A stretch of 64,000 bases of DNA from the NCBI RefSeq assembly GCF_028765165.1, contig NZ_JARADB010000004.1, forward strand, positions 372,001 through 436,000, in the 5' to 3' direction. Position numbers and translations under genes: made by a program. Positions 17,190 to 25,153 of the stretch are shown here, piece by piece. Under the pieces are notes generated by a model. The model did no database searches, was not told the origin of the DNA, and was given only the letters and a program-made list of their open reading frames with translations. Source of the DNA: Paenibacillus sp. MAHUQ-63 (lineage in GTDB: Bacteria > Bacillota > Bacilli > Paenibacillales > NBRC-103111). How positions within the stretch are numbered: the first letter of the stretch is position 1; each line of letters opens with the position of its first letter.

Positions 17190-18440
17190 CTATTTCTGAT
17201 GGAAATGGATGGAGCATTGCGTGCCTTGATTAATGGCACTGTTGAAAGTGATCGTGCCGTTCATCATTTTGATGATACTCATGACGACTAACAGGCCCAA
17301 GCCTGTGCCTTGCTCTTTGGTTGTGTAGAACGGAACCCCGAGGGAGTTCAGCTGCGCTGGCGTCATGCCGACCCCCGTATCGGTGATGCTTATTTGGACA
17401 GCATCAGGCATCCGGCAGGTGCGCAGCGTGATCGTACCGCCGTCCGGCATGGATTCGATGCCATTCTTCACCAAATTCATTAAGCACTGCCGCAGCTTCT
17501 TGGATTCGCCCAAAATATAGAGCGGACCTTCGGACTCGTGCGTCGTCTCGATGACGACTCCATGGTCCGTTGCAAAAGGAGTAATGAAGCGAAGCATCGC
17601 TTCAAGCTCCTCTCTGACATCTAATTGTTCCTGTAAGCCGGAGGAAGGCTTGGCATAGTTCAAATAATCGTTGATGATGGTGTTCGCTTGATCTACGCCG
17701 GACATGGCCAATTCGACATAACGCTTATGATCGTACATCGAAAGCTCTTTGCGTTCCAGCAGCTGCAGGAAACCGCGGATCGAAGTTAGCGGATTGCGAA
17801 TTTCGTGCGAGATGGTGGCGGCTAGCTGGCCGATCATGCGGTCTTTCTCCAGAGCGACGAGCTGCTGCCGGTGAAATTCATACTGCTTCACTCGGTAAAG
17901 TAAATATATGATGCCCCAGAGTGAAATAAAAGTAAACATGATGGTATACAGAGCATACAAAGTGAAGAAGGACGCAAAGCCGGCCGGCGAAAGCAGTGCA
18001 TACAAGAGATGGTATACAACCATCATGCTTATGCTGAATGCGAGTTTGCGGACCAAATTCATACGTTTCAATTGGTTTCTTATGAAATAACTGCCGATTA
18101 CTAGAAATGCACTGCTAAGCAGGGCCGGCTGCCAATAATAATCAAGGACCAGACCGCATCCCAGATTTAGAATCGCCCCGGTTAGTACGGCGGGCACAAG
18201 CCCTGCATACAAAATGACGGTAACTAGACAGAGGGGCAGCAAGTGAAGCGAATAAATAAGTGGATCGATCTCCGCATATTGCCAATACAATGAAATAAAA
18301 ATGAGAAGTAAACATCCGAAAAGAATATGCCGCTGCTTCTCTTTATAAACGAATATAGGGGTTAAAACCATATGGATGAGGGTAGCGCTCATGAAGTAGA
18401 AAAGTCCATGCAGTTCGTGGGAAATGATCGAATGGAGCAA
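17190..18440 (-). CDS. Membrane sensor histidine kinase (KinB-like)
   Basis: Two-component sensor kinase of 416 residues. Five or six transmembrane helices fill about residues 10-185 without a large extracellular loop, the arrangement of KinB/5TM-type kinases. After a short linker comes HisKA with the phosphorylatable His in ATISHEIRNPLTS near residue 209, then HATPase_c with the N box NLVKNGIESM, G1 DTGVGMTP, F box FYTTKE and G2 GTGLGLLVV. No response regulator is next to it, as for sporulation phosphorelay kinases that feed Spo0F; a phosphorelay role is inference. The start is TTG 18440 with AAAGGA 10 bases upstream. The divergent region to its right is rich in repeats and operator-like sites (18541-18631). 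Confidence 0.88.
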   Translation of the reverse strand: MLHSIISHELHGLFYFMSATLIHMVLTPIFVYKEKQRHILFGCLLLIFISLYWQYAEIDPLIYSLHLLPLCLVTVILYAGLVPAVLTGAILNLGCGLVLDYYWQPALLSSAFLVIGSYFIRNQLKRMNLVRKLAFSISMMVVYHLLYALLSPAGFASFFTLYALYTIMFTFISLWGIIYLLYRVKQYEFHRQQLVALEKDRMIGQLAATISHEIRNPLTSIRGFLQLLERKELSMYDHKRYVELAMSGVDQANTIINDYLNYAKPSSGLQEQLDVREELEAMLRFITPFATDHGVVIETTHESEGPLYILGESKKLRQCLMNLVKNGIESMPDGGTITLRTCRMPDAVQISITDTGVGMTPAQLNSLGVPFYTTKEQGTGLGLLVVMSIIKMMNGTITFNSAINQGTQCSIHFHQK

Positions 18441-18540
18441 ATCAGTGCCGTCCTTTCCGCTTGTCCGACAGTATCTTGTTTATTTCTACATTATCTCACA
18501 GGATTTGACCTTATCAAGAGAGATGACACGTTTTGTATGC

Positions 18541-18573
18541 TAAAGATTTGCTAAAGATTTGATAAAGACTTAT
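18541..18573. repeat. Three 11-bp tandem repeats in the kinase/small ORF intergenic region
   Basis: TAAAGATTTGC (18541-18551), TAAAGATTTGA (18552-18562) and TAAAGACTTAT (18563-18573). The 11-base period places the copies on about the same DNA face, as expected for tandem activator or response-regulator sites. They lie just upstream of the rightward -10 box at 18597. Confidence 0.65.
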
Positions 18574-18584
18574 GGTGTTATCGC

Positions 18585-18602
18585 TATACAGCGCTGTATA
18601 AT
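18585..18602 (+). promoter_or_regulatory. Perfect 16-bp palindrome overlapping a TATAAT -10 box
   Basis: TATACAGCGCTGTATA (18585-18600) is a perfect inverted repeat; its right end supplies the first four bases of TATAAT (18597-18602). A protein bound here would block RNA polymerase. The regulator is unknown. No good -35 is visible at 17-18 bases, which fits an activator-dependent promoter using the repeats upstream. Confidence 0.6.
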
Positions 18603-18617
18603 AGAAAATACGAGTCG

Positions 18618-18631
18618 TGCAAGCGTTTACA
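18618..18631 (+). promoter_or_regulatory. cre-like site (CcpA operator)
   Basis: TGCAAGCGTTTACA fits the catabolite-responsive element consensus TGNAANCGNTNNCA. It lies about 10 bases downstream of the predicted transcription start, where CcpA acts as a road block. The same AAGCGTTTACAA core recurs at 60821 before the mmg genes. Confidence 0.65.
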
Positions 18632-18665
18632 AATTCATTGGATTTGAAAACGAGGAGAGATGAGG

Positions 18666-18845
18666 ATGCGGGCGTGCTCACAAGTTTGCGGTGTTGTCTT
18701 TAATCCGATTGATGATGATTATTTGAACGTTTGCGAGGAATGTGAATTTGCCGGCAAGGAGGAACAGGAAGGCGCAGAAGAGTCTGAAACGACGTCCAGC
18801 TATTATCTTGGACAATGCGGCCTTATCATCGATTATTTACTGTGA
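18666..18845 (+). CDS. Small Cys-containing acidic protein, unknown function
   Basis: A short reading frame of 59 codons (ATG 18666; the ATG at 18660 is too close to the GAGGAGA ribosome site at 18652-18658). I do not recognise it. The N-terminal half has paired cysteines (ACSQVCG and NVCEECEFAG), a spacing that could bind zinc as a small ribbon; the middle is very acidic (KEEQEGAEESE) and the end is hydrophobic (CGLIIDYLL). A good ribosome site and a regulated-looking promoter with a cre site argue that it is expressed. It could also be a leader for the oxidoreductase genes that start 116 bases later. Confidence 0.5.
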   Translation: MRACSQVCGVVFNPIDDDYLNVCEECEFAGKEEQEGAEESETTSSYYLGQCGLIIDYLL

Positions 18846-18867
18846 GTGCGCTTGAGCTAAAAAAAGG

Positions 18868-18895
18868 TTGCTTACCAGAGATTTCTTGTTACAAT
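18868..18895 (+). promoter_or_regulatory. Possible promoter of the second oxidoreductase operon
   Basis: TTGCTT (18868-18873), a 16-base spacer and TACAAT (18890-18895), about 65 bases before the ATG at 18961. Confidence 0.5.
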
Positions 18896-18960
18896 GAAAG
18901 TAGATTTACTATTCATACTATTCATTCTTTATGCGGTTCATTTTTGAAAGGAGACCTTGC

Positions 18961-19971
18961 ATGGTAACTTTGCCTAAATTGAACGATCTCGGTTTTTTCG
19001 AGATACGACTGGAGTCCATCGGCGGGCTCGGTGCGAATCTGGCCGGCAAAATGCTGGCGGAAGCGGGAGTCGTTGGGGTGGGCCTGAACGGAGTCAGTTT
19101 TTCTTCGTACGGTTCAGAAAAGAAAGGGTCGGCAGTGAAAGCGCACATCCGGTTTTGCGATATGGATACGAAGATACGGGATACGACGCCCGTAGAAAGA
19201 CCGCACGTTGTTGGTGTTTTTCATGAATCGCTCTCCAAAACTGTAAACGTTATCAGTGGCATCTATGAAGATAGTACTGTATTAGTAAACTCGACGAAAA
19301 CACCTGATGAACTCAAGGAAAAGATGAAGCTCAAGGGCGGCACGATCGCGGTAATCGACGCGATTGGCATCGCTCTGGAGGAGAAGAACCGCGTCAATAT
19401 GGCGATGCTCGGAGCACTGTTCCGGCTGTGCGATTTCCTCGACCCGGAAGTGATGAGAGGCGTTATTCGCAAATCGTTGGAGAAGAAGTATCCGCAAGCT
19501 GTAGCACCCGCCATTCGGACGTTCGATCGCGGGTTCAATGAAGTCAAGTTCCAGTCCTATTCGCTGCCCGAAGGGGAGAAGATGCCGGACTTCGTCCGAT
19601 TCGATACGCCTGTACTTGGCTATGAAACCCAGACGATCGGCGGCGTCATTGCCAATCCCGGCAACAGTATTCTCAAAGACCTGAGTATTTCACGTGCGGG
19701 GATGATGCCCCATTTCCATGAAGATAAATGTATTCACTGCGCTTCCTGCGATAACGTTTGTCCGGATTTCTGCTTCGTCTGGGATGAGCTTCCCGACAAG
19801 AAAGGGCGTCCGCAAATGTTCCTGCAGGGCATTGATTATCAATACTGTAAAGGATGTCTGAAATGTGTACAGGCTTGTCCGACTGAAGCGCTCTCTAGCG
19901 AGCGGGAAGCAGACGGATATGCCGATGCACACCGTATGCCACATCGCTTCAATCTGGCTGTAAACTCTTAG
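18961..19971 (+). CDS. 2-oxoacid:ferredoxin oxidoreductase, fused gamma-delta (ferredoxin) subunit
   Basis: One polypeptide of 336 residues combining two parts of a pyruvate:ferredoxin oxidoreductase-type enzyme. Residues 1-190 or so form the gamma domain (IRLESIGGLGANLAGKMLAEAG, SSYGSEKKGS). The C-terminal part is a delta-type ferredoxin domain with two [4Fe-4S] motifs: CIHCASCDNVCPDFCFVW and CKGCLKCVQACPTEAL. ATG 18961 is used because GAAAGGAGACC lies 7-8 bases before it; the ATG at 18931 precedes that site. It pairs with the alpha-beta fusion encoded 35 bases downstream, so together two polypeptides supply all four PFOR modules. The upstream cre-like site suggests carbon-source control. 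Confidence 0.88.
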   Translation: MVTLPKLNDLGFFEIRLESIGGLGANLAGKMLAEAGVVGVGLNGVSFSSYGSEKKGSAVKAHIRFCDMDTKIRDTTPVERPHVVGVFHESLSKTVNVISGIYEDSTVLVNSTKTPDELKEKMKLKGGTIAVIDAIGIALEEKNRVNMAMLGALFRLCDFLDPEVMRGVIRKSLEKKYPQAVAPAIRTFDRGFNEVKFQSYSLPEGEKMPDFVRFDTPVLGYETQTIGGVIANPGNSILKDLSISRAGMMPHFHEDKCIHCASCDNVCPDFCFVWDELPDKKGRPQMFLQGIDYQYCKGCLKCVQACPTEALSSEREADGYADAHRMPHRFNLAVNS

Positions 19972-20006
19972 AGAGTATTTATGGGAGAAGGGTGGAACTA
20001 CGCGTT

Positions 20007-22310
20007 ATGTCTATTGATATCAAGAAGGAATTAGGGCAGGCCAAGGTCGAGCAGCGCATCGTCTATGAGTCAGGCAACGAAATGGCAGCTTATGCCGCAC
20101 ATCAAATTAATTATCATATTATGGGGTATTTCCCGATATCACCGTCTACGGAAGTCGCCCAGTTCCTGGATTTAATGAAGTCTAACGGACAGCATGATAT
20201 CGTGCTCATCCCTGCCGATGGGGAGCATGGCTCCGCAGGGATCTGTTATGGCGCATCAACAGCTGGCGGCCGTGTGTTTAACGCTACCAGCGCGAACGGT
20301 TACTTGTACATGCTGGAGCAAATGCCGGTACAATCCGGTTCCCGGTTCCCGATGGTCATGAACCTCGTTTGCCGCTCGGTCTCCGGACCCCTCAATATTC
20401 ATGGAGACCATTCGGATCTTTATTATGCTCTGAATACGGGGTGGCCCATCGTGATGTGCCGCGACCCGCAATCCGTCTATGATATGAATATTATCGCACT
20501 TAAACTGGCGGAAGATCCGGCTGTGCGCTTGCCGGTACTGGTCGCCTCGGACGGTTATTTCACGTCCCATCAGAAGCGCAGAGTCCAAACCTTCGCGAAT
20601 CGCGAAGATGTACACGCCTTTATCGGCGAGCAGCCGACAGGCTTCCCGGATACGTTGGATCGCAACAATCCGATTACGGTCGGTCCTTATATGAATGAAC
20701 CGGACTACATTAACAACTGCTATCAGCAGAGTGTTGCCATGTACAACGCCGAAGGCGTGTATGACCGCATCCGGCAGGAGTACGCCGAGCTGACGGGCCG
20801 CGACTATCCGATTCTCGAGCTGTATCGGATGGAGGACGCGGAAGTCGCGGTGTTCCTGATGAATTCGGCCTCCGAGATCATCAAGGACGTCGTCGACCAG
20901 CTCCGCGAGAAGGGCATTAAAGCCGGATCGATCGCTCCGAATATGATCCGTCCGTTCCCCGCTAAGCAGATTGCCGAAGCTTTGCAGAACGTGAAGGCGA
21001 TCACCGTCGGCGATCGCGCGGATTCTTATGGCGGCCATGGCGGCAATATGGTCAATGAAATTAAGGCGGCGCTGTTCACGCACGGGAACAGGGATACGCT
21101 TGTGATAAGCCGCATCTACGGCCTTGGCGGCAAGGACTTTTATGCCGAAGACGGGCATAACATGTTCCAATTTGCCATTGACGCCGCACAAAGCGGCAAG
21201 GTTGATGTGCCATTCGATTACTATGGCCACACGCCGGGTGATCCGGCGAAGGCGCCCAAGCGCGTGCTGACGCCGATGAAGTATGAAGATCTGAAAACCG
21301 GACTCATTACGGTCACTCCGGATGAGGCGAGCGGCAAGCTGAACGTGCGCATTCCGCCGCTGCGCGCCTTGACGAAGAAACCGAAGCGGATTGCTCCGGG
21401 ACATGGCGCATGTCCGGGCTGCGGGATTTTCTCCGGTCTGGAAATGTTTTTCAAGGGAATCGAAGGAGACATTGTCTCCATCTTCCATACAGGGTGCGCA
21501 ATGGTCGTTACGACAGGCTACCCGTACTCGGCGCATAAAGCGACGTATATCCATAACTTGTTCCAGAACGGAGCGGCAACTCTCTCCGGGGTCGTCGAGA
21601 TGTTCTGGGAACGCAAACGCCGGGGCGAGCTGGACCATCTCGGACTCAAAGACGATTTCACCTTCGTCATGATTACCGGTGACGGCGGGATGGATATCGG
21701 AATGGGACCGGCGATCGGCGCTGCCCTGCGGAACCATAAAATGATCATCCTTGAGTATGATAATGAAGGATACATGAACACGGGGGCGCAGCTGTCCTAT
21801 TCCACACCGATGGGCCACCGCACGTCGACCTCGAACGTCGGGAAGCACCAAGGCGGTAAAGTGTTCCATCATAAGGACACGGCGCAAATTATGGCGGCTA
21901 CGCATATTCCATATGTGTTCACCGGATCTGAAGCCTATCCGCAGGATCTTCTGAAGAAGGCGGCGAAAGCCCAGTGGTACGCCCAGAACGAAGGCTTGGT
22001 GTACGGCAAGATTTTGATTGCTTGTCCGCTGAACTGGCTGTCTGAAGATCAAGAAGGTTCGAATATCGTCGGCGCAGCTGTAGATTCCTGCTTCTTCCCG
22101 CTGTACGAAGTGGAGCACGGCATCACGAATATCACCTATAACCCGGAGGACAAAAACAAGAAGATTCCGTTGTCGGATTGGCTGAAAACGATGGGCAAAA
22201 CGAAGCATATGACGAAGCCGGAATATGAAGGCTCCCTGAAGTCGTTCGAAACGGAAGTGGAACGCCGGTGGAACCAATTGAAAGCCAAGCATGAGAACGC
22301 GTATTTATAA
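20007..22310 (+). CDS. 2-oxoacid:ferredoxin oxidoreductase, fused alpha-beta subunit
   Basis: A 767-residue fusion of the alpha and beta subunits of a 2-oxoacid (probably pyruvate):ferredoxin oxidoreductase. The N-terminal alpha part has the pyrimidine-domain motif GYFPISPSTEVAQFL near residue 40 and a domain-III-like stretch around residues 275-400. The beta part starts near 460 with GHGACPGCGIFSG, then HTGCAM, the TPP motif TGDGGMDIGMGPAI and EYDNEGYMNTGAQLS. The NTG-x-Q loop is that of PFOR-type beta subunits and unlike korB at 11.7 kb. I prefer ATG 20007; the GTG at 19992 leaves little room for a ribosome site. The gene ends at a strong terminator. Confidence 0.88.
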   Translation: MSIDIKKELGQAKVEQRIVYESGNEMAAYAAHQINYHIMGYFPISPSTEVAQFLDLMKSNGQHDIVLIPADGEHGSAGICYGASTAGGRVFNATSANGYLYMLEQMPVQSGSRFPMVMNLVCRSVSGPLNIHGDHSDLYYALNTGWPIVMCRDPQSVYDMNIIALKLAEDPAVRLPVLVASDGYFTSHQKRRVQTFANREDVHAFIGEQPTGFPDTLDRNNPITVGPYMNEPDYINNCYQQSVAMYNAEGVYDRIRQEYAELTGRDYPILELYRMEDAEVAVFLMNSASEIIKDVVDQLREKGIKAGSIAPNMIRPFPAKQIAEALQNVKAITVGDRADSYGGHGGNMVNEIKAALFTHGNRDTLVISRIYGLGGKDFYAEDGHNMFQFAIDAAQSGKVDVPFDYYGHTPGDPAKAPKRVLTPMKYEDLKTGLITVTPDEASGKLNVRIPPLRALTKKPKRIAPGHGACPGCGIFSGLEMFFKGIEGDIVSIFHTGCAMVVTTGYPYSAHKATYIHNLFQNGAATLSGVVEMFWERKRRGELDHLGLKDDFTFVMITGDGGMDIGMGPAIGAALRNHKMIILEYDNEGYMNTGAQLSYSTPMGHRTSTSNVGKHQGGKVFHHKDTAQIMAATHIPYVFTGSEAYPQDLLKKAAKAQWYAQNEGLVYGKILIACPLNWLSEDQEGSNIVGAAVDSCFFPLYEVEHGITNITYNPEDKNKKIPLSDWLKTMGKTKHMTKPEYEGSLKSFETEVERRWNQLKAKHENAYL

Positions 22311-22344
22311 ATCGTTAATTCATTGTGCACGTATATGAATAAAG

Positions 22345-22380
22345 AAGGCACGTTCGCCTCAGAGGCGAATGTGCCTTTTT
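22345..22380 (+). terminator. Intrinsic terminator after the alpha-beta oxidoreductase
   Basis: A 14-bp stem (AAGGCACGTTCGCC 22345-22358 with 22364-22377, one wobble pair) and a TCAGA loop, followed by TTT. Confidence 0.9.
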
Positions 22381-22396
22381 ATCAGGAGGAAGCTAT

Positions 22397-22690
22397 ATGC
22401 CTTATGTTCTGCTCCATCGCAACACGCATCAAATTTATACGTGTATGCAGGTTAATCACTATGGACTTGCTTATTACGGGGTGAAATTTTGGCTTGATGA
22501 AGAAGAAGCCGCACAGCAATATCAAGCGTTGCTGCAACCCGCAGAGGGGATCGCCGCTGAGGAGTGGCAAGTGATTGAGCTCGAAGAATCGGAGATGAAG
22601 ATCTGCAACGTGAAGCTGAAGAACGATCCTGCACTGCAACTTTTTTGGTCAAGTGACCGTAAGCCGGAGGTTCGTAAACTGGAAAATTAA
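22397..22690 (+). CDS. Uncharacterised 97-aa protein
   Basis: I do not recognise the family. The protein looks like a small soluble alpha/beta domain: a beta-rich start (PYVLLHRNTHQIYTCMQVNHYG), an amphipathic acidic helix (DEEEAAQQYQALLQPAEG) and a second beta-rich half (WQVIELEESEMKICNVKLKN). AGGAGG at 22384-22389, 7 bases before ATG 22397, strongly supports translation. It starts 17 bases after the terminator of the oxidoreductase operon, so it either uses read-through or a promoter hidden in the terminator region. Two cysteines are present; there is no signal peptide. Confidence 0.7.
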   Translation: MPYVLLHRNTHQIYTCMQVNHYGLAYYGVKFWLDEEEAAQQYQALLQPAEGIAAEEWQVIELEESEMKICNVKLKNDPALQLFWSSDRKPEVRKLEN

Positions 22691-22763
22691 ACCTTGCCGT
22701 CAATAGGTACGCAGCCATGCCGAATGGATGATTAAACGACAAGAATCGCAACCTTACGCCTAT

Positions 22764-22800
22764 TTTCGCCAAGCACCCCCGCAAACTATAATAAGGGTGC
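22764..22800 (+). promoter_or_regulatory. Possible promoter of the NlpC/P60 gene
   Basis: TATAAT at 22787-22792 with only a poor -35 (TTTCGC 22764-22769). A GCACCC/GGGTGC inverted repeat (22773-22778 and 22795-22800) brackets the -10 box and could be an operator. Confidence 0.4.
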
Positions 22801-22840
22801 GAAAGAAAAAATTTACAACATGGGAGTAGGTTGAGACAAA

Positions 22841-23794
22841 ATGAGAAAATGGACAATGGTTAGTCTTTTGCTTGTACTTGCGTTTACCTGGGTATGTCCG
22901 GCGGCCATGGCAGCGATTGCAGATGTTTCGACCAAAGCACAGATTGTTTCAGGAGTCAGTTTTAGAGATCAGCCGAGCACGTCCAGCAATGTCATCCGGA
23001 TGCTCAAAACGAATGAAATCGTCACCGTAACGGACTATGTGACGGCGAATTGGTTTCGAGTGAAAGATGCGCAGGGTGTCAGCGGCTATGTATCAACCAA
23101 TAGCAAATACATAAAAGTCATTTCCAATGCAGCAATCATTTATGGCGTTAACTTTCGCACATTACCGTCATCGGATAGCGGTTCCAAAGTGATCCGTATG
23201 CTGAGTAAAGGCGAGGAAGTCCTGGTAACCGAACGAGTGAACGATAATTGGTATAAAATTGTAGATGCGGGCGGGACAAGCGGATACGTCAGCTCCAGCA
23301 GTAAATACATAACAACGGATTTCAGTGTTATCGTGCCGGCAATGCCGTTAGCGGATGCGATTGAAGCCGTTATTGCAGCAGGGAATGCGTACTTGGGTAC
23401 CCCGTACGAATTCGGCTCCGACCGCAATGATCCAACGACGTTCGATTGCTCGGATCTTATCCAAACGATGTTCTGGGACGCGCTTCGTCTCGCAGTTCCG
23501 AGCGATTCTGCGGCTCAAGGGGATTACGTACGTTCGCTCGGTCCCGTGTCGACGGATTGGACCCAATTAAAGCGTGGAGACTTGATGTTCTTCTCCGCAT
23601 ATAAGGGAAGCAAGTCATCCGATTATGACAACATCGACATCTTTAAAGAGCCTATCACACACGTGGCGGTCTATCTAGGGAATGACAGCCTGCTGCATAC
23701 CTACTCAGTTGAGTCCGGCGGGGTTCGTGTCGATACCATCGACGGCAAGCAGTGGGAGAACCGCTTTTTATATGGCGGCAGTGTTTTAAAATAG
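22841..23794 (+). CDS. Secreted SH3b-SH3b-NlpC/P60 peptidoglycan endopeptidase
   Basis: Cell-wall hydrolase that cleaves within peptide stems of peptidoglycan. An N-terminal signal peptide (about residues 1-25, ending AMA/AI) exports it. Two bacterial SH3 domains follow (about 32-86 and 97-151), each with the SGVSFRDQPS or YGVNFRTLPS start and the ..SGYVS.. end. The NlpC/P60 domain occupies about 170-317, with the nucleophile in TFDCSDLIQ near residue 203, the His in ITHVAVYLG near 273 and the third polar residue region LLHTYS. ATG 22841 has GGGAGTAGG upstream. Predicted to be extracellular or wall-bound. It is monocistronic between a weak promoter and a hairpin. Confidence 0.92.
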   Translation: MRKWTMVSLLLVLAFTWVCPAAMAAIADVSTKAQIVSGVSFRDQPSTSSNVIRMLKTNEIVTVTDYVTANWFRVKDAQGVSGYVSTNSKYIKVISNAAIIYGVNFRTLPSSDSGSKVIRMLSKGEEVLVTERVNDNWYKIVDAGGTSGYVSSSSKYITTDFSVIVPAMPLADAIEAVIAAGNAYLGTPYEFGSDRNDPTTFDCSDLIQTMFWDALRLAVPSDSAAQGDYVRSLGPVSTDWTQLKRGDLMFFSAYKGSKSSDYDNIDIFKEPITHVAVYLGNDSLLHTYSVESGGVRVDTIDGKQWENRFLYGGSVLK

Positions 23795-23839
23795 TTGATG
23801 GTTCGAGCAGCGAATGTTTGCCATATACTATAGATAGGG

Positions 23840-23870
23840 GCGGATGCATAAGCCAGCATCCGCTTCTTCC
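23840..23870 (+). terminator. Hairpin after the NlpC/P60 gene
   Basis: GCGGATGC (23840-23847) pairs with GCATCCGC (23856-23863) across an 8-base loop, followed by TTCTTCC. A moderate terminator that sits close to the next ribosome site. Confidence 0.65.
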
Positions 23871-23901
23871 TGATTCTAAGGAGAAAGGAAGAGCCTTATC
23901 A

Positions 23902-24495
23902 TTGAAACCTTCAGCAGCGAGTCATCCACTGGAATTTCGGAACACGACCGAAAGCGGGCTTGACCTGGATACGGTGCATGAGCGCATCTTGCACTTCATG
24001 CGGCTTGATCCGGCAGGTACGTACAAATTCATTATCGGAACGGATTGTCAGGTGCACCCGGGACACACCAAGTTCATTACAGGTGTCGTTATCCAGAGAC
24101 TGGGGAAAGGCGCATGGGCGTGCTATCGCCAAGTGATCGTCCCCAGAGCTTTACATTCCATCAAAGAGAAGCTCTCCATGGAAACCGCGTTCAGCGAAGA
24201 AATCGCAATGTACTTTCATGAGGCGAAACGGCAGGAAATGGAGAATATCGTGCTTCCTCAGCTGTACCAAGGCGCCTCTTTCGATATGTTTATACATATT
24301 GATGCAGGTGCGGATATAAACAAAAACCGGACAGCCAAATTTGTCCAAGAGATGGTACGGCGTGTGGAATCGGTAGGCATGGTACCGGTCATTAAACCGG
24401 ATTGTTATGTAGCGTCGGCTTATGCGAACCGATTCTCCAAGAAGCCTTATCTCCCCATGTATGAGAAACGTGAGGTAATCGATGGCACTAGATAA
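23902..24495 (+). CDS. YkuK family RNase H-like protein (DUF458)
   Basis: Uncharacterised cytoplasmic protein of the YkuK/DUF458 family, which has an RNase H-like fold and is common in sporulating Firmicutes; the biochemical role is not established. The family signature is clear: FRNTTESGLDLDTVHERI, then FIIGTDCQVHPGHTKFITGVVIQR and GKGAWACYRQ, and near the end the FDMFIHIDAGADINKNRTAKFVQEM segment. I chose TTG 23902 (197 residues) because AAAGGAAG lies 10 bases upstream; the longer frame from 23752 runs through the end of the upstream gene and the hairpin. It is followed by a strong terminator. Confidence 0.85.
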   Translation: MKPSAASHPLEFRNTTESGLDLDTVHERILHFMRLDPAGTYKFIIGTDCQVHPGHTKFITGVVIQRLGKGAWACYRQVIVPRALHSIKEKLSMETAFSEEIAMYFHEAKRQEMENIVLPQLYQGASFDMFIHIDAGADINKNRTAKFVQEMVRRVESVGMVPVIKPDCYVASAYANRFSKKPYLPMYEKREVIDGTR

Positions 24496-24504
24496 GCTAA
24501 GAAT

Positions 24505-24556
24505 AAACCGTTAGTTCAAGATGATCGGTGAGATCAACGAACTAACGGTTTTTGTT
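24505..24556 (+). terminator. Intrinsic terminator after the ykuK-like gene
   Basis: A 13-bp perfect stem (24505-24517 with 24539-24551) with an inner GATC/GATC pairing, followed by TTTTGTTTGG. Confidence 0.88.
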
Positions 24557-24634
24557 TGGAGATGAAAAAAGGAGTTCACATGCTTTTTAGCGAAATACAT
24601 GCTAAACTAGCAAGCGAGAAAGGAGGGGACGAAT

Positions 24635-25141
24635 ATGAGCAAAACGTTCATTATCGAGGCGGTCATGCTGGCGGTGCACGGGCAATTGATGGTGCCGGGA
24701 GAACCGGTCACGTATGTCATACCCTATACGAGCATCCAGGAGCTCTACGAGCTTCAAACAGCTAACGACCCCATCATGCTGGAAGAAGAGGATGACGGCT
24801 TCGTCAAGCAAATGATTGGCGAGCTGATCGCTTTCTTCGAAGAGTCGTTTAATAAGAAGAAAATTGAGAAAGCGCTCACCGTTCCGTGGCGGAAAAGCGC
24901 ACCATTGCCCATTAATGAGCATGTAACGCTTACAGTCGTCTATGCGATCGATAACGAGGCGTATGGTGAACAGTTCGATCCGATTGAAACGGAGTTAATT
25001 CTAACGGCAATTAAAGAGCAAGCTGCCTTGCTTACCGACCAGTTGGATTTCATTGAGCGGCTGATAGGAGCTGAAATTCCTGTTCAGGCCTTTGATGTGG
25101 AAGATTTCGAATTCGCTGTCGAAGGAGACAATCTCGTGTAG
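24635..25141 (+). CDS. Uncharacterised acidic 168-aa protein
   Basis: I do not recognise a characterised family. The protein is acidic, soluble-looking and helix-rich: a beta-like start (TFIIEAVMLAVHGQLMVP, YVIPYTSIQELYEL), then helices IGELIAFFEESFNKKKIEKALTVP and a C-terminal ETELILTAIKEQAALLTDQLDFIERLIGAEIPVQAFDVEDFEFAV. ATG 24635 is preceded by AGGAGGGG with a good gap. It is followed after 12 bases by the phosphotransferase-like gene, so the two are probably co-transcribed. Related genes in paenibacilli sometimes carry an ADP-heptose synthase label, which nothing in this sequence supports. Confidence 0.75.
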   Translation: MSKTFIIEAVMLAVHGQLMVPGEPVTYVIPYTSIQELYELQTANDPIMLEEEDDGFVKQMIGELIAFFEESFNKKKIEKALTVPWRKSAPLPINEHVTLTVVYAIDNEAYGEQFDPIETELILTAIKEQAALLTDQLDFIERLIGAEIPVQAFDVEDFEFAVEGDNLV

Positions 25142-25153
25142 GAAAGGGAGCTG

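Noticed and set aside
20256-22292. A 678-codon open frame on the minus strand
   Set aside because: It is the antisense shadow of the alpha-beta oxidoreductase gene; the composition (His- and Arg-rich, no domain) and absence of a ribosome site mark it as an artefact of GC-rich codon use.
22691-22840. A c-di-AMP (ydaO-type) riboswitch before the NlpC/P60 gene
   Set aside because: Wall hydrolases of this type often have one, but the 150-base gap is short and none of the conserved ydaO blocks can be found.
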